Made by a program: the position numbers and the translations under genes. A stretch of DNA of 64,000 bases from Kitasatospora kifunensis (GTDB lineage: Bacteria > Actinomycetota > Actinomycetes > Streptomycetales > Streptomycetaceae). Under the pieces are notes generated by a model. That model was given only the letters and a program-made list of their open reading frames with translations. It was not told the origin of the DNA and did no database searches. Shown piece by piece: positions 44,588-53,782 of this stretch (position 1 is the stretch's first letter; each line of letters starts with the position of its first letter). Location: positions 4,402,001 through 4,466,000 of the forward strand of contig NZ_JACHJV010000001.1 in assembly GCF_014203855.1 (NCBI RefSeq). The letters run 5' to 3'.

Positions 44588-44593
44588 TACGCT
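44588..44593 (+). promoter_or_regulatory. Predicted -10 of the leaderless tmk transcript
   Basis: TACGCT (TANNNT) ends 6 bases before ATG 44600, with no Shine-Dalgarno in between, as in other leaderless genes of this window. Confidence 0.45.
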
Positions 44594-44599
44594 GACCGT

Positions 44600-47500
44600 A
44601 TGACGAGCGAGGAGCAGCCCACCCCCATCGCCGAGGCCGGCGCCGGTTTCCCCGACCTCCCCGAGGTGGCACCGGCCGGTACTCCAGGCGAGCGGGCCAG
44701 GGCGCTGCTGCGGCTGCGCCCCTACCGGCGGCTCTGGGTCACCCAGCTGCTCGGCGGCACCGCCGACCGGCTGGCCTTCCTGGTGCTGCTCGCACTGACC
44801 GTCGCGGTGGCGAGCCGGGCCGAGCAGTTCGGCGGCGGCTACCGGGGCGTGGCCTTCGCGCTGACCCTGGTCTTCGTGGTCCGGCTGGCGGCCGCCGCGC
44901 TGGCCGGCGTGCTGCTGCTCACCCCGGTGCACCGGCTGCTGACCACTCGGCTGGACCGGCGCTGGACGCTGATCGGCGGCGACGGGCTGCGCGCGGCGCT
45001 GGTCGCCGTCGCCCCCTGGTGGCCCGTCTGGGTGCACGGCGGCGGCGCGAGCTACGCGCTGCTCGGCACCGTCTTCGTGGCCGGCGTCGCCGAGCGGGTC
45101 TGGTCGGTGGCCAAGGGTGCCACCGTGCCCACCCTGCTCCCGGCGGCCAACCCCTACGCCCCGCCGGCCGAGCAGCGCCCGTCGGTCGGCAACCTGGCCA
45201 CCCTGCGCACCCTGGACATGCGCACCGGCTGGGCCACCCTGCCGCTGGCAGCGCTCGCGCTGATCGGCCTGACGCTGCTCAACAACCTGTTCGCGGCGTT
45301 CGGCTCGCACTGGCTGCGGGAGCATCAGGTGACGATGGCCGCGCTGGGTGCGGCCGCGCTCTTCGTCGCCTCGGCCGTGCTGCTCTACCTGCAGGACCTG
45401 CCGGCCACGCCGTCGGGGGCCACGCCCAGCTCGCCGCTGCGCGGGCTGCGGGCGCCGACCGACGCGACGCCGGGGCCGGCGCTCGGCAAGGGCCGCACCG
45501 GTTCCGCCCCGTACTTCACCTTCGCGGTCGCCGCCGCCTACGCCTCGATGGCCGGCACCGCCGCGCTCGCGTTGCTCACCGCCGCCGAGCACGGTGCGGG
45601 ACCGGTCGGCTACGGCCTGCTGGTGCTCGCCGCCACCGGGCTGCCCTGGCTGGGACTGCGGCTCACCCGGGTCACCCTGCCCGCGCTCTCCCGGCGCCGG
45701 CTGCTCGCCGTGGCGCTGCTGGCGCTCGGCGCGGCGCTGATCCTGGCCGGGTTGGTCTTCGACTTCGTGCTGATCCTGCTGCTCACGGCGGTGGCCGGTA
45801 CCGCGGCCGGGATCGTGGTCGGGGTCGGCCGGGCGCTGCTGGCCCAGGAGGTCGAGGAGGCCCGGCTGCCCCGGGTCACCGAGCACCTGTACGCGGTGCT
45901 GCGCACCGTGGTCGCCGGCGCGCTGGTCGCGCTGCCGCTGCTCGCCGCGGGCTACGGCGAGGTCGACTACGGCAACCGGGCGCCCGGCAGCTTCACCTTC
46001 ATCCACGGCGGCGCCGCGCTCGCGGTGGCCACCGCCGGGGTGCTGACCTTGGCGCTGGCCGGCATGGTGCTGCTCAAGACGGACGATCAGCGCGGCACCG
46101 TGCCGTTCGGCCGCGAACTGCTCGAGGCGCTGGGCCGGGGCCGTGAGATCCCCGAGCACCGGGCCAGCGGCACCGGGTTCTTCATCGCCCTGGAGGGTGG
46201 CGACGGGGCCGGCAAGTCCACCCAGGCGCAGGCACTGGCCGAGTGGATCCGCAGCAAGGGCCACGAGGTGGTGCTCACCCGCGAGCCCGGCGGCAGCCCG
46301 GTCGGGCAGCGGCTGCGCGGCCTGGTGCTGGACGTCGGCAACACCGGCCTGTCGCACCGCGCGGAGGCGCTGATCTACGCCGCCGACCGCGCGGAACACG
46401 TGGAGAACGTGATCCGGCCCGCGCTGGCCAGGGGCGCGGTGGTGATCACCGACCGCTACATGGACTCCTCCATCGCCTACCAGGGCGCCGGGCGCGACCT
46501 GGCCGCCACCGAGGTCGCGCGGATCTCGCGCTGGGCCACCGGCGGCCTGGTGCCCGACCTGACCGTGGTGCTGGACGTCGACCCGCTCAAGGCCCGGGAG
46601 CGGTTCACCGAGGCGCTGGACCGGCTGGAGTCCGAGCCGACCGAGTTCCACGCCCGGGTGCGGGCCGGTTTCCTCGCGCTGGCGGCGGCCGACTCGGTGC
46701 GCTACCTGGTGGTTGACGGCAGCACCGGGCCGGCCCTGGTGACCACCGCGATCCGGCACCGGCTCGACCGCGAGCTGCCGCTCTCCGAGCAGGAGAAGGC
46801 GGCCCGGATCGAGCAGGAGCGCCTGGCCAAGGAGGAGGCCGAGCGGCGGGCGGCCGAGGAGGCGCGCAAGAAGGCCGAGGCCGAGGCGGCCGAGCGCAAG
46901 CGGCTCGAACTGCTGGAGCAGCTGCGCGCCGAGCAGGCGGAGAAGGAGCGGCTGGCCAAGGAGGCGGCCGACCGCAAGGCCGCCGAGGAGGCCCGCAAGC
47001 GGGCCGAGGAGGCCAGGCTCAAGGCGGAGGAGGAGGCCAAGCGCCGGGCGGCCGAGGAGGCCGAGCGCAAGGCCGCCGAAGAAGCCCGGCTGGCCGCCGA
47101 GGCCGCCGAGCGGGCCCGCCAGGAGGCGGAGATCGCCCAGCAGGCCGAGCTGCAGCGCCAGCGGGACGTGCAGCGGGCCGAGCAGCGGCGGCGGGCCGAG
47201 GAGGCGTTGCAGCGGGCCGAGGCGGTCCGGGTCGCGGAGGCGGCTGCTGCTGCGGCGGCTGCCGCGAACGACGCGGCGGCGATCACCGCGGAGCTGCCGC
47301 GGGTGGTCGGTGAGGAAGACCTGACCGAGGAGATCTCCGAGCAGGACCGGCAGGCGGCGGTGGCGGCGGCCGAGGCCGCAGCGGCGGCCAAGGCAGGGGA
47401 GAGCGGCCAGGGCGGTAGCGGCGGCAGGGGGGCTGCGGCTGGATCGGCCGGCGCTGCGCCGGCTGCCGGCAAGGGCGCTGCTCCGGCGCCGGAGCAGGCG

Positions 47501-47866
47501 GTGGAGCAGACGGCGGTGCTGCCCCGGGTCCAGCCGAACGGCCCGGCGGCGCCGGGCGGCCAGGCGCCGCTGCGCCCGGTCGAGGAGCGGGTGCCGCCGG
47601 GCCTGTGGCGGGCCGAGCCGCCGACGGTCGACCCCACCCGGGAGCTGCCGACGGTGCCGGCGAGCCAGGCGCCGCAGACGGCCCGGCCGCCGCGGCCGTC
47701 CTGGGCCGAGGAGACGCCGATGGACGACCTGCCCTCGCTCACCGACTCACTGCTCGGTTCGCGCGAGGACTGGGCCCGCTGGCAGCAGCCGGATCCGGCG
47801 GACGGTGAGCCGCGCGGCGAGGAGGACGGCAAGACGGACGGTAAGGGGCGCAAGCGGCGCAAGTGA
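44600..47866 (+). CDS. tmk: MFS transporter-like domain fused to thymidylate kinase and a coiled coil
   Basis: This is a 1088-aa multidomain protein. Residues ~30-500 form about 12 hydrophobic segments of MFS type. Residues ~524-730 are thymidylate kinase with Walker A EGGDGAGKST (Gly533-Thr541), the DR motif ITDRYMDSS and the lid region ATGGLVPD, so it should phosphorylate dTMP. Residues ~740-890 are a highly charged Glu/Ala/Arg/Lys heptad-type coiled coil (EEAERRAAEEARKKAEAEA). The tail is disordered with Pro/Ala. Tmk fused to a membrane domain is conserved in Streptomyces. It is the probable sole dTMP kinase of the window and sits before holB. Confidence 0.93.
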   Translation: MTSEEQPTPIAEAGAGFPDLPEVAPAGTPGERARALLRLRPYRRLWVTQLLGGTADRLAFLVLLALTVAVASRAEQFGGGYRGVAFALTLVFVVRLAAAALAGVLLLTPVHRLLTTRLDRRWTLIGGDGLRAALVAVAPWWPVWVHGGGASYALLGTVFVAGVAERVWSVAKGATVPTLLPAANPYAPPAEQRPSVGNLATLRTLDMRTGWATLPLAALALIGLTLLNNLFAAFGSHWLREHQVTMAALGAAALFVASAVLLYLQDLPATPSGATPSSPLRGLRAPTDATPGPALGKGRTGSAPYFTFAVAAAYASMAGTAALALLTAAEHGAGPVGYGLLVLAATGLPWLGLRLTRVTLPALSRRRLLAVALLALGAALILAGLVFDFVLILLLTAVAGTAAGIVVGVGRALLAQEVEEARLPRVTEHLYAVLRTVVAGALVALPLLAAGYGEVDYGNRAPGSFTFIHGGAALAVATAGVLTLALAGMVLLKTDDQRGTVPFGRELLEALGRGREIPEHRASGTGFFIALEGGDGAGKSTQAQALAEWIRSKGHEVVLTREPGGSPVGQRLRGLVLDVGNTGLSHRAEALIYAADRAEHVENVIRPALARGAVVITDRYMDSSIAYQGAGRDLAATEVARISRWATGGLVPDLTVVLDVDPLKARERFTEALDRLESEPTEFHARVRAGFLALAAADSVRYLVVDGSTGPALVTTAIRHRLDRELPLSEQEKAARIEQERLAKEEAERRAAEEARKKAEAEAAERKRLELLEQLRAEQAEKERLAKEAADRKAAEEARKRAEEARLKAEEEAKRRAAEEAERKAAEEARLAAEAAERARQEAEIAQQAELQRQRDVQRAEQRRRAEEALQRAEAVRVAEAAAAAAAAANDAAAITAELPRVVGEEDLTEEISEQDRQAAVAAAEAAAAAKAGESGQGGSGGRGAAAGSAGAAPAAGKGAAPAPEQAVEQTAVLPRVQPNGPAAPGGQAPLRPVEERVPPGLWRAEPPTVDPTRELPTVPASQAPQTARPPRPSWAEETPMDDLPSLTDSLLGSREDWARWQQPDPADGEPRGEEDGKTDGKGRKRRK

Positions 47867-48000
47867 GGCCGCCCGGCCCCGGGCCCGGTCCGGCTCGGGT
47901 CCTTGGGCCGGGCCGGGGTGTCGGTGACGCGCCGTATGCTCGGGAGCGGAACGTCGGGTAGTGGATCGGGCGTCCGAGCACGGAACGGGTGGGAGCAGCG

Positions 48001-49215
48001 GTGGCCGTCTGGGACGACCTGGTGGGCCAGGAGCGGGTGGTCGAGCAGCTCACCGCCGCCGCTCGGGCCGCTCGGGCCACGGTGCTCGCGGGGCGCTCGG
48101 GCACGGCGGAGGCGGCCAACGCCTCGCTGATGACCCACGCCTGGCTCTTCACCGGCCCGCCCGGTGCGGGCCAGACCACCGCCGCCCGCGCCTTCGCCGC
48201 CGCCCTGCAGTGCACCAGCCCGGACCTGGAGCTGGGCGGCACTCCCGGCTGCGGATTCTGCGACGGCTGCCACACCGTGATGTCCGAGAGCCACGCGGAT
48301 GTGAAGTTCGTCCGCAGCGACGGCCTGTCGATCGGCGTCGGCGACATGCGCGACCTGGTGCTGCGGGCGTCCAGCTACCCGACCGGCGGCCGCTGGTCGG
48401 TGATCCTGATCGACGCCGCCCACCGGCTCACCGAGGCCGCGGCCAACGCGTTGCTCAAGGGCGTTGAGGAGCCCTCGCCGCGGACCGTGTGGCTGCTCTG
48501 CGCGCCGTCCGTGCAGGACACCCTGCCGACCATCCGCTCGCGCTGCCGCCACCTGGTGCTCGGCACGCCCGCCGCCGACGCGGTCGCCGACCTGCTGGTG
48601 CGCCGCGACGGGGTGGACCCGTCGGTTGCCCGGCTGGCCGCCCAGGTCGGGCAAGGGGACGTCGAGCGCTCGCGTCGGCTCGCCGTGGACGAGCAGGCCC
48701 GCAGCCGTCGTCTGGACGTGCTGCGGATTCCGCTGGAGGTGGCCGACATCGGTGGCTGCCTGGCCGCCGCGCAGCGCCTGGTGGACACCGCCAAGGCGGA
48801 TGCCGAGGCGCTGGCCGAGACCAGGGACGTCAAGGAGACCGACGACCTCAAGGCCGTGTACGGCGCCGCCGAGGGTCTCGGCGGCAAGGCCCCGCGCGGG
48901 ATGGCCGGGGCGGTCAAGGAGCTGGAGAAGCGGCAGAAGAGCCGGGCGACCAGGACCCGCCGGGAGACCCTCGGGGTGGCGCTGCTCGATCTGCTGGGCT
49001 TCTACCGCGACGTGCTGGCCCTGCAGCTGGGCTCGACCGGCGCGCTGTCCAACGAGGACCAGCGCCCGGTGCTGGACAAGGTGGCCTCGGCCGGGCCGCC
49101 CGAGGGCACCCTGCGGCGGATGGAGGCGATCTTGGCCTGCCGTCGGGCGTTGGACCGCAACGTCGATCCGCTGCTCGCGGTGGAGGCGATGACGGTGGCG
49201 CTGCGCGCGGGGTGA
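48001..49215 (+). CDS. holB: DNA polymerase III delta-prime subunit
   Basis: This 404-aa clamp-loader AAA+ subunit has an altered P-loop GPPGAGQTT, with Gln in place of the Lys, as expected for the non-ATPase delta-prime. The zinc-binding Cys cluster (LQC… GCGFCDGC) lies before residue 90. The conserved ANALLKGVEEP and the sensor SRCRHLVL (SRC) motif follow. GTG 48001 has GGGAG upstream, and the N-terminus VAVWDDLVGQERV fits the family. It is downstream of tmk, as in many bacteria. Confidence 0.93.
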   Translation: MAVWDDLVGQERVVEQLTAAARAARATVLAGRSGTAEAANASLMTHAWLFTGPPGAGQTTAARAFAAALQCTSPDLELGGTPGCGFCDGCHTVMSESHADVKFVRSDGLSIGVGDMRDLVLRASSYPTGGRWSVILIDAAHRLTEAAANALLKGVEEPSPRTVWLLCAPSVQDTLPTIRSRCRHLVLGTPAADAVADLLVRRDGVDPSVARLAAQVGQGDVERSRRLAVDEQARSRRLDVLRIPLEVADIGGCLAAAQRLVDTAKADAEALAETRDVKETDDLKAVYGAAEGLGGKAPRGMAGAVKELEKRQKSRATRTRRETLGVALLDLLGFYRDVLALQLGSTGALSNEDQRPVLDKVASAGPPEGTLRRMEAILACRRALDRNVDPLLAVEAMTVALRAG

Positions 49216-49379
49216 GGAACCTGAGGACGGGCTGACGATCCGTCGGATGAGGGTGCCTCGACGACCGGTGGCTCGCTCGTTCGAGTGAACGTGCGCATTC
49301 GCGCGGAACGCTCCGCTCGATCGGCGGTGCTCTCTTGCACGCTGGGGAACGCGTCCTGATCCTCTTCGAGGTGGTGCCC

Positions 49380-50615
49380 GTGCCCAGTCCGCTGCTCCTG
49401 CTGCTCGTGCTCGTCCCTGTTCTGCTGCTCGCCTGCTGGCTGGCCCACGGTGCCTGGAGCCGCTGGCGCGGCGAGCAGTCGGCACGCACCTACGAGTTGA
49501 CCGCCGATTCGCGTCCGGCGGTGCTGCGGCTGATCGGGGCGGTCGGCTGCGGGCTGTGCGCCACCGGGCTGGCGGTCGCCGTCGTGTTGAGCGCACAGGC
49601 CGGCTGGGGCGGTGGCGTGCGGCAGGCCAGGGCCCAGGCGGGGGCGGCGGCCGATGCGGTCCGGGCGGCTCCGGCGGCGGCGCGGCCCGCTCCGCCGCCC
49701 AACGCCGCCCCCGGCTCGGCTGCCCCGTCCGCCGCCTTGCCGTCCGCTGCCTCGCCCTCGGCCGGTTTGCCTTCGGCCGGTTCGCCCTCGCCCGGTTCGC
49801 CCTCGGCTTCGTCGTCCTCGGCCAAGGCGGCGACGGCGGGCCCGGCGGCGACCCGTTTCGTGACCGTCGGTCACCCCGCCGAGGGGGAGCTGCTCCAGGC
49901 CGACCTGCCCGGTGCCAACGGCCGGCTGCGTGCCGTGCGGGTCTGGCTGCCGCCGCACTACGCCGACGACCTCGCGGCCCGTTTCCCCGTCATCGTGCTG
50001 CACGCCGTCGGCCCCGGGCGGACGGCCGACGCCGAGCTGCCGGACATCTACGAGGGTCTCGCCTCCGCGATCAAGCTCAACCGGGCGCACCCGTTCATCG
50101 CCGTCGCCCCGGCCGCGCCCACCGGCACCGAGCACCCCTGCGACCTGATCGCCGCAGCCCCGCAGGCGCTGGGCGACGACGCGGGGGTCCGCACCGCCGT
50201 CGCGGCCGCCTTCCGCACCCTGCCGCCCGGTCCGCAGGGCTGGGGCGCCCTCGGGGTGGAGGGCGGCGCGCCCTGCGCGGTCGCGGCCGGGCTGACCCGT
50301 CCCGACCTGTACCGGGCGGCGGCCGGCGTCTCAGGTCGCTTCGACGCGACCGCGCTGGCCCGGGCGGCCGCCGGCGCGCCGCCCGGGACCGCGCCGCGTC
50401 AGCTGCTGCTGGCCGTCGCCAAGACGGACGCCGACGGCCAGAGCTCGGCGCAGAAGCTCGTCGCCGCGCTGCACGCGGGCAAGGGAGCGGCGCCCAAGAC
50501 GGTGGTGACGCTCTCCAAGGTGGTCCAGGACTCCGCGCCGGACGGCGCGCGGCTGCAGCTGGTGCGGCTGGCCGCGCAGTACCTGAGTGATCTGCTGGTC
50601 CGCCCGGCGGGCTGA
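49380..50615 (+). CDS. Membrane-anchored esterase-like protein with lost catalytic serine
   Basis: This 411-aa protein has two N-terminal hydrophobic helices (LLLLLVLVPVLLLACWL and LIGAVGCGLCATGLAVAVV), a Ser/Ala/Pro-rich linker and an esterase-D-like alpha/beta-hydrolase domain (RAVRVWLPPHYADDL at its start). The nucleophile elbow where relatives have GxSxGG reads GVEGGAP, so Glu replaces the serine. No clear catalytic His remains near the end. It is probably a pseudoenzyme, perhaps with a binding role. GTG 49380 has GAGG upstream; the open frame begins at TTG 49335. Confidence 0.65.
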   Translation: MPSPLLLLLVLVPVLLLACWLAHGAWSRWRGEQSARTYELTADSRPAVLRLIGAVGCGLCATGLAVAVVLSAQAGWGGGVRQARAQAGAAADAVRAAPAAARPAPPPNAAPGSAAPSAALPSAASPSAGLPSAGSPSPGSPSASSSSAKAATAGPAATRFVTVGHPAEGELLQADLPGANGRLRAVRVWLPPHYADDLAARFPVIVLHAVGPGRTADAELPDIYEGLASAIKLNRAHPFIAVAPAAPTGTEHPCDLIAAAPQALGDDAGVRTAVAAAFRTLPPGPQGWGALGVEGGAPCAVAAGLTRPDLYRAAAGVSGRFDATALARAAAGAPPGTAPRQLLLAVAKTDADGQSSAQKLVAALHAGKGAAPKTVVTLSKVVQDSAPDGARLQLVRLAAQYLSDLLVRPAG

Positions 50616-50699
50616 CCAGCATGTTCCAACCCTGTGTCCTGATCCGACTACGCTCGGCATCAGCCGTCATCCGGCCGGTGCCCGAGGGGAGAACCGCGT

Positions 50700-52310
50700 A
50701 TGTGCTCTGCCCAGCCCGCCGCCCCGCTGCGGACGGTCCTCACCCTGGCGGTCGCCGGGCTGCTGCTCACGGGCTGCTCCGGTAGCGACCGACCGCACGG
50801 GGTGCCGGCCGGCACCCCGTCCTCCTCGGCCGGCACCGGCGCCTCTCCCGGCGCGGCTCCTGCCGCCGTCACGCCGTTGCAGCCGCTGCCCGAGGCGGTC
50901 CCCGCGCAGCTGAACTCCTACTACACCCAGCAGCTCTCCTGGCAGTCCTGCGACCAGGGCTTCCAGTGCGCCACCTTCAAGGTCCCGGTCGACTACGACC
51001 ACCCGGGGGACGGTGACCTGAGCCTCGGCGCCGTCCGCCGCCCGGCCGACGGCGCCGGGGGCGCCCAGCGACTGGGCTCGCTGCTGCTCAACCCAGGCGG
51101 CCCCGGCGGCTCGGCGGTGCAGTACGTCGAAGCGGCGGCCGGCAGCTACCAGGCGCCGGTCCGGGCGGCGTACGACCTGGTCGGACTGGACCCGCGCGGG
51201 GTCGGCCGGAGCAGTCCGATCACCTGCTTGAGCGGTGATCGGATGGACGCCTACACCGCCGTCGACACCAGTCCCGACAACCAGGCCGAGATCGACCAGC
51301 TGGTCGCCGTCGACCAGGAGTTCGCGGCCGGCTGCCGGGCGCACAGCGGCGCGCTGCTCGGCCACGTCAGCACCGTCGAGGCCGCCCGCGACATGGACGT
51401 ACTGCGGGCGCTGCTCGGTGAGGCGAAGCTCAACTACGTCGGCAAGTCCTACGGCACCCTGCTGGGGGCGACCTACGCCGGGCTCTTCCCGTCCCGGGTC
51501 GGCCGGCTGGTGCTGGACGGAGCGATGGACCCCTCGCTGACCGCGCTGGGCGAGAACCGCGCCCAGGCCGGCGGTTTCGAGACGGCCTGGGACTCCTTCG
51601 TGCGGGACTGCGACACCCGTGACGACTGCCCGCTCGGCCGGGACGAGCAGCAGGCGGGCCAGCAGCTCGACTCGCTCTTCGGCTCGCTGCGGTCCCAGGC
51701 GCTGCCGGGTGAGGGCGGTCGGCAGCTGACCGAGTCGCGTGCGGTGACCGGTGTCGTCGAGGCCATGTACGCGCAGTCCCTCTGGCCGCAGCTGCGTGAC
51801 GCGCTGACGGCGGCCAAGTCCGGCAAGGGCGGCCCGCTGCTGCGGCTCTCCGACTCCTACTACGAGCGGTCGGCTGACGGCAGCTACCCCAACCTGATGT
51901 TCGCCAACATGGCGGTCAACTGCCTCGACCTGCCAGCCGCGTTCGCCTCCCCGGCGGACGTCAGCCGGGCGGTGCCGGACTTCCAGCAGGTCTCCCCGCA
52001 CTTCGGGCGGGACATGGCCTGGATGTCGCTGGCCTGCGCCTACTGGCCGATCAAGGCGACCGGTGCACCGCACACCGTGAAGGCCGCCGGAGCCGGCCCG
52101 ATCGTGGTGGTCGGCACCACCAGGGACCCGGCCACGCCGTACGCCTGGGCGCAGTCGCTGGCCGGGCAGCTGGCGTCGGGTCGGCTGCTGACCTACGACG
52201 GGGACGGGCACACCGCCTACGGGCGGCACAACGACTGCGTGGACTCGGCGGTCAATCACTACCTGCTGGAGGGGCAGCCGCCGGCTCAGGGGTTGCGCTG
52301 CGGGAGTTGA
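50700..52310 (+). CDS. Secreted tripeptidyl-aminopeptidase-like S33 lipoprotein peptidase
   Basis: This 536-aa protein begins with a lipoprotein signal (LTLAVAGLLLTGC, Cys at about residue 26). The alpha/beta-hydrolase domain has LLNPGGPGGSAV (oxyanion), VGKSYGT with the nucleophilic Ser, and the late DGDGHTAYG containing the His. The family (TAP/SlpD/SlpE of Streptomyces) releases N-terminal tripeptides from extracellular proteins. GAGGGGA lies before ATG 50700. Its 3' end overlaps the converging TetR gene by 59 bases. Confidence 0.9.
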   Translation: MCSAQPAAPLRTVLTLAVAGLLLTGCSGSDRPHGVPAGTPSSSAGTGASPGAAPAAVTPLQPLPEAVPAQLNSYYTQQLSWQSCDQGFQCATFKVPVDYDHPGDGDLSLGAVRRPADGAGGAQRLGSLLLNPGGPGGSAVQYVEAAAGSYQAPVRAAYDLVGLDPRGVGRSSPITCLSGDRMDAYTAVDTSPDNQAEIDQLVAVDQEFAAGCRAHSGALLGHVSTVEAARDMDVLRALLGEAKLNYVGKSYGTLLGATYAGLFPSRVGRLVLDGAMDPSLTALGENRAQAGGFETAWDSFVRDCDTRDDCPLGRDEQQAGQQLDSLFGSLRSQALPGEGGRQLTESRAVTGVVEAMYAQSLWPQLRDALTAAKSGKGGPLLRLSDSYYERSADGSYPNLMFANMAVNCLDLPAAFASPADVSRAVPDFQQVSPHFGRDMAWMSLACAYWPIKATGAPHTVKAAGAGPIVVVGTTRDPATPYAWAQSLAGQLASGRLLTYDGDGHTAYGRHNDCVDSAVNHYLLEGQPPAQGLRCGS

Positions 52311-52962
52311 CCGCCGCGCCGGGTGAGCGCTCGGCGGGGGGTGTGGCTGGGGCTTCGGTCCCGGTCCCGGCCGCGGCCCCGGCTGCGGCCAACCAGTCGT
52401 CCAGCAGCTTGATCTGACGCTCCGGCGGGAACTCGGTCGGCGCGAAGAGGGCCTGGACCACCAGGCCGAGCGTGAAGGACTGAGCGGCGGCCGCCAGATC
52501 GGCCGCCGGCGTCGCGGTGGGCAGTTCGCCGCGCGCCTGGGCCGCCTCGACATGCCGGGTGAGCTTGGTGCGTGAGCGGCGGTAGCGCTCGGCGTGCTCG
52601 GTGGCGAGCTCGGGGTCGGCGAGGGCCACGTCCCAGGAGCTGACCCAGATCCGGTTGGCGTCGGCGCCCTCGGCGGTCAGCGGCAGGACGTCGAGCAGGA
52701 CGGCGCGCAGCGCGGCCAGCCCCTCGGTCGGCGTCGCGCGGCGCGGCCTCTCCTGGTTGCGCTGGTCGAGCACCTCCAACGCGGTGCGCAGCAGGGCCTG
52801 CTTGTTCGGGAAGTAGTGGGTGAGCAGGCCGGTCGAGGCGTTCATCTCGGCAGCCACCGCACGCAGGGTGAGCGCGCCGAAGCCGCGGGTGGCCAGTACT
52901 CGCCAGACCGCCGCGGAGACATCGCGACGGCGGGCTTCATGGTCTCCACGAGCGGGCGTCAT
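52252..52962 (-). CDS. TetR/AcrR-family transcriptional repressor
   Basis: This 236-aa regulator has the N-terminal helix-turn-helix (FGALTLRAVAAEMNASTGLLTHYF) of the TetR family and a helical ligand-binding C-domain (EGADANRIWVSSWDVAL). The last ~40 residues are Pro/Ala-rich and lie antisense to the peptidase 3' end. It is divergent from the GNAT gene, with a palindromic operator between them, so it probably represses both. Confidence 0.93.
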   Translation of the reverse strand: MTPARGDHEARRRDVSAAVWRVLATRGFGALTLRAVAAEMNASTGLLTHYFPNKQALLRTALEVLDQRNQERPRRATPTEGLAALRAVLLDVLPLTAEGADANRIWVSSWDVALADPELATEHAERYRRSRTKLTRHVEAAQARGELPTATPAADLAAAAQSFTLGLVVQALFAPTEFPPERQIKLLDDWLAAAGAAAGTGTEAPATPPAERSPGAAVNSRSATPEPAAAPPAGSD

Positions 52963-52971
52963 GCGGCTATG

Positions 52972-52997
52972 GTACCTACCAAACGTTTGTTATGTAC
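52972..52997. promoter_or_regulatory. 26-bp near-perfect palindrome, probable TetR operator
   Basis: The left half GTACCTACCAAAC (52972-52984) and right half GTTTGTTATGTAC (52985-52997) match as an inverted repeat at 11 of 13 pairs, with the core CAAACGTTTG. It sits in the 55-base gap between the divergent starts of the TetR and GNAT genes. Confidence 0.8.
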
Positions 52998-53017
52998 GTT
53001 CCCCGGAGGTAGCCAGC

Positions 53018-53587
53018 ATGTTCGCCATCCCGCTTTCCGACACCCTCCCCGCTGAGCTCCGCCCGCTGGAGCCCTGGCACGCCGAGGAGTTCCTGGCCCA
53101 CATGGACCGTGCCCGGGAGAACCTGGACCAGTTCATCGCCTTCGCCTCGCTGACCACCGACCTGGAGTCGTCCCGCGCCACGCTGCGGCGCTACGCCGAC
53201 ATGGCCGCCGCCGACACCGGTCGGATCTACGGCATCTGGCTGGACGGCACGCTGGTGGGCGGCGTGATGTTCCCGAACTTCGACGTCAAGCACCTCAACT
53301 GCGAGATCGGGGTCTGGGCCGAGCCGGCGGGCGAGGGGCTCGGGCTGATCTCGGCGGGCGTCCGGCACCTGATCGAGTACGCGGTGGTGGAGCGCGGGAT
53401 GCAGCGGATCGAGTGGTTCAGCAGCACCCGTAACGCCCGCAGCCGGGCCGTCGCGCAGCGGGCCGGCATGCGCCTGGACGGGGTGCTCCGGTCGTACTAC
53501 CTGCACAACGGGATCCGGCACGACAAGGAGGTCTGGTCGATCCTCGCGGACGAGTGGCTCGCCGGCGACCTGCGCCCGGCGCACTGA
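53018..53587 (+). CDS. GNAT-family N-acetyltransferase (RimJ/RimL type)
   Basis: This 189-aa protein begins with MFAIPLSDTLPAELRPL and has the GNAT pattern: ALVGG-type strand (DGTLVGGVMFPN), acetyl-CoA-binding loop EGLGLISAGVRHLIEYA, and the C-terminal IEWFSSTRNARSRAVAQRAGM that is typical of RimJ/RimL ribosomal-protein or antibiotic acetyltransferases. GGAGG is 8 bases before ATG 53018. The substrate is unknown. Expression is probably set by the adjacent TetR repressor. Confidence 0.88.
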   Translation: MFAIPLSDTLPAELRPLEPWHAEEFLAHMDRARENLDQFIAFASLTTDLESSRATLRRYADMAAADTGRIYGIWLDGTLVGGVMFPNFDVKHLNCEIGVWAEPAGEGLGLISAGVRHLIEYAVVERGMQRIEWFSSTRNARSRAVAQRAGMRLDGVLRSYYLHNGIRHDKEVWSILADEWLAGDLRPAH

Positions 53588-53703
53588 GCATGCGCTCCGC
53601 CGACCCGCTTACCGGAACCCGGTAGGGATCACCCCGCGGACCTGTGTAGACTTGCCCGCGTTGCCGATGCGAACCGTCCCTCGGGTCTGGTTCCGGTAGC
53701 GGT

Positions 53704-53777
53704 GCCGCCTTAGCTCAGTTGGCCAGAGCAACGCACTCGTAATGCGTAGGTCGCGGGTTCGAATCCCGCAGGCGGCT
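53704..53777 (+). tRNA. tRNA-Thr (anticodon CGT)
   Basis: The cloverleaf reads GCCGCCT/AGGCGGC for the 7-bp acceptor stem, GCTC/GAGC for the D stem, ACGCA/TGCGT for the anticodon stem with loop CTCGTAA (anticodon CGT at 53738-53740), and GCGGG/CCCGC around GTTCGAAT for the T arm. It decodes ACG. No CCA is encoded. Confidence 0.96.
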
Positions 53778-53779
53778 CA
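53736..53779 (+). other. attL: 44-bp tRNA 3' end copy at the left of the mini-element
   Basis: These 44 bases, from the start of the anticodon loop through the discriminator and two more bases, recur exactly at 55421-55464. A tRNA 3' end is the usual attachment site for actinomycete tyrosine integrases, so this is the left end of an inserted segment. Confidence 0.85.
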
Positions 53780-53782
53780 GTG

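Noticed and set aside
44171..46759. 862-aa minus-strand open frame
   Set aside because: Antisense to tmk and the topA tail, low-complexity Gln/Gly/Arg; a shadow of high-GC coding sequence.
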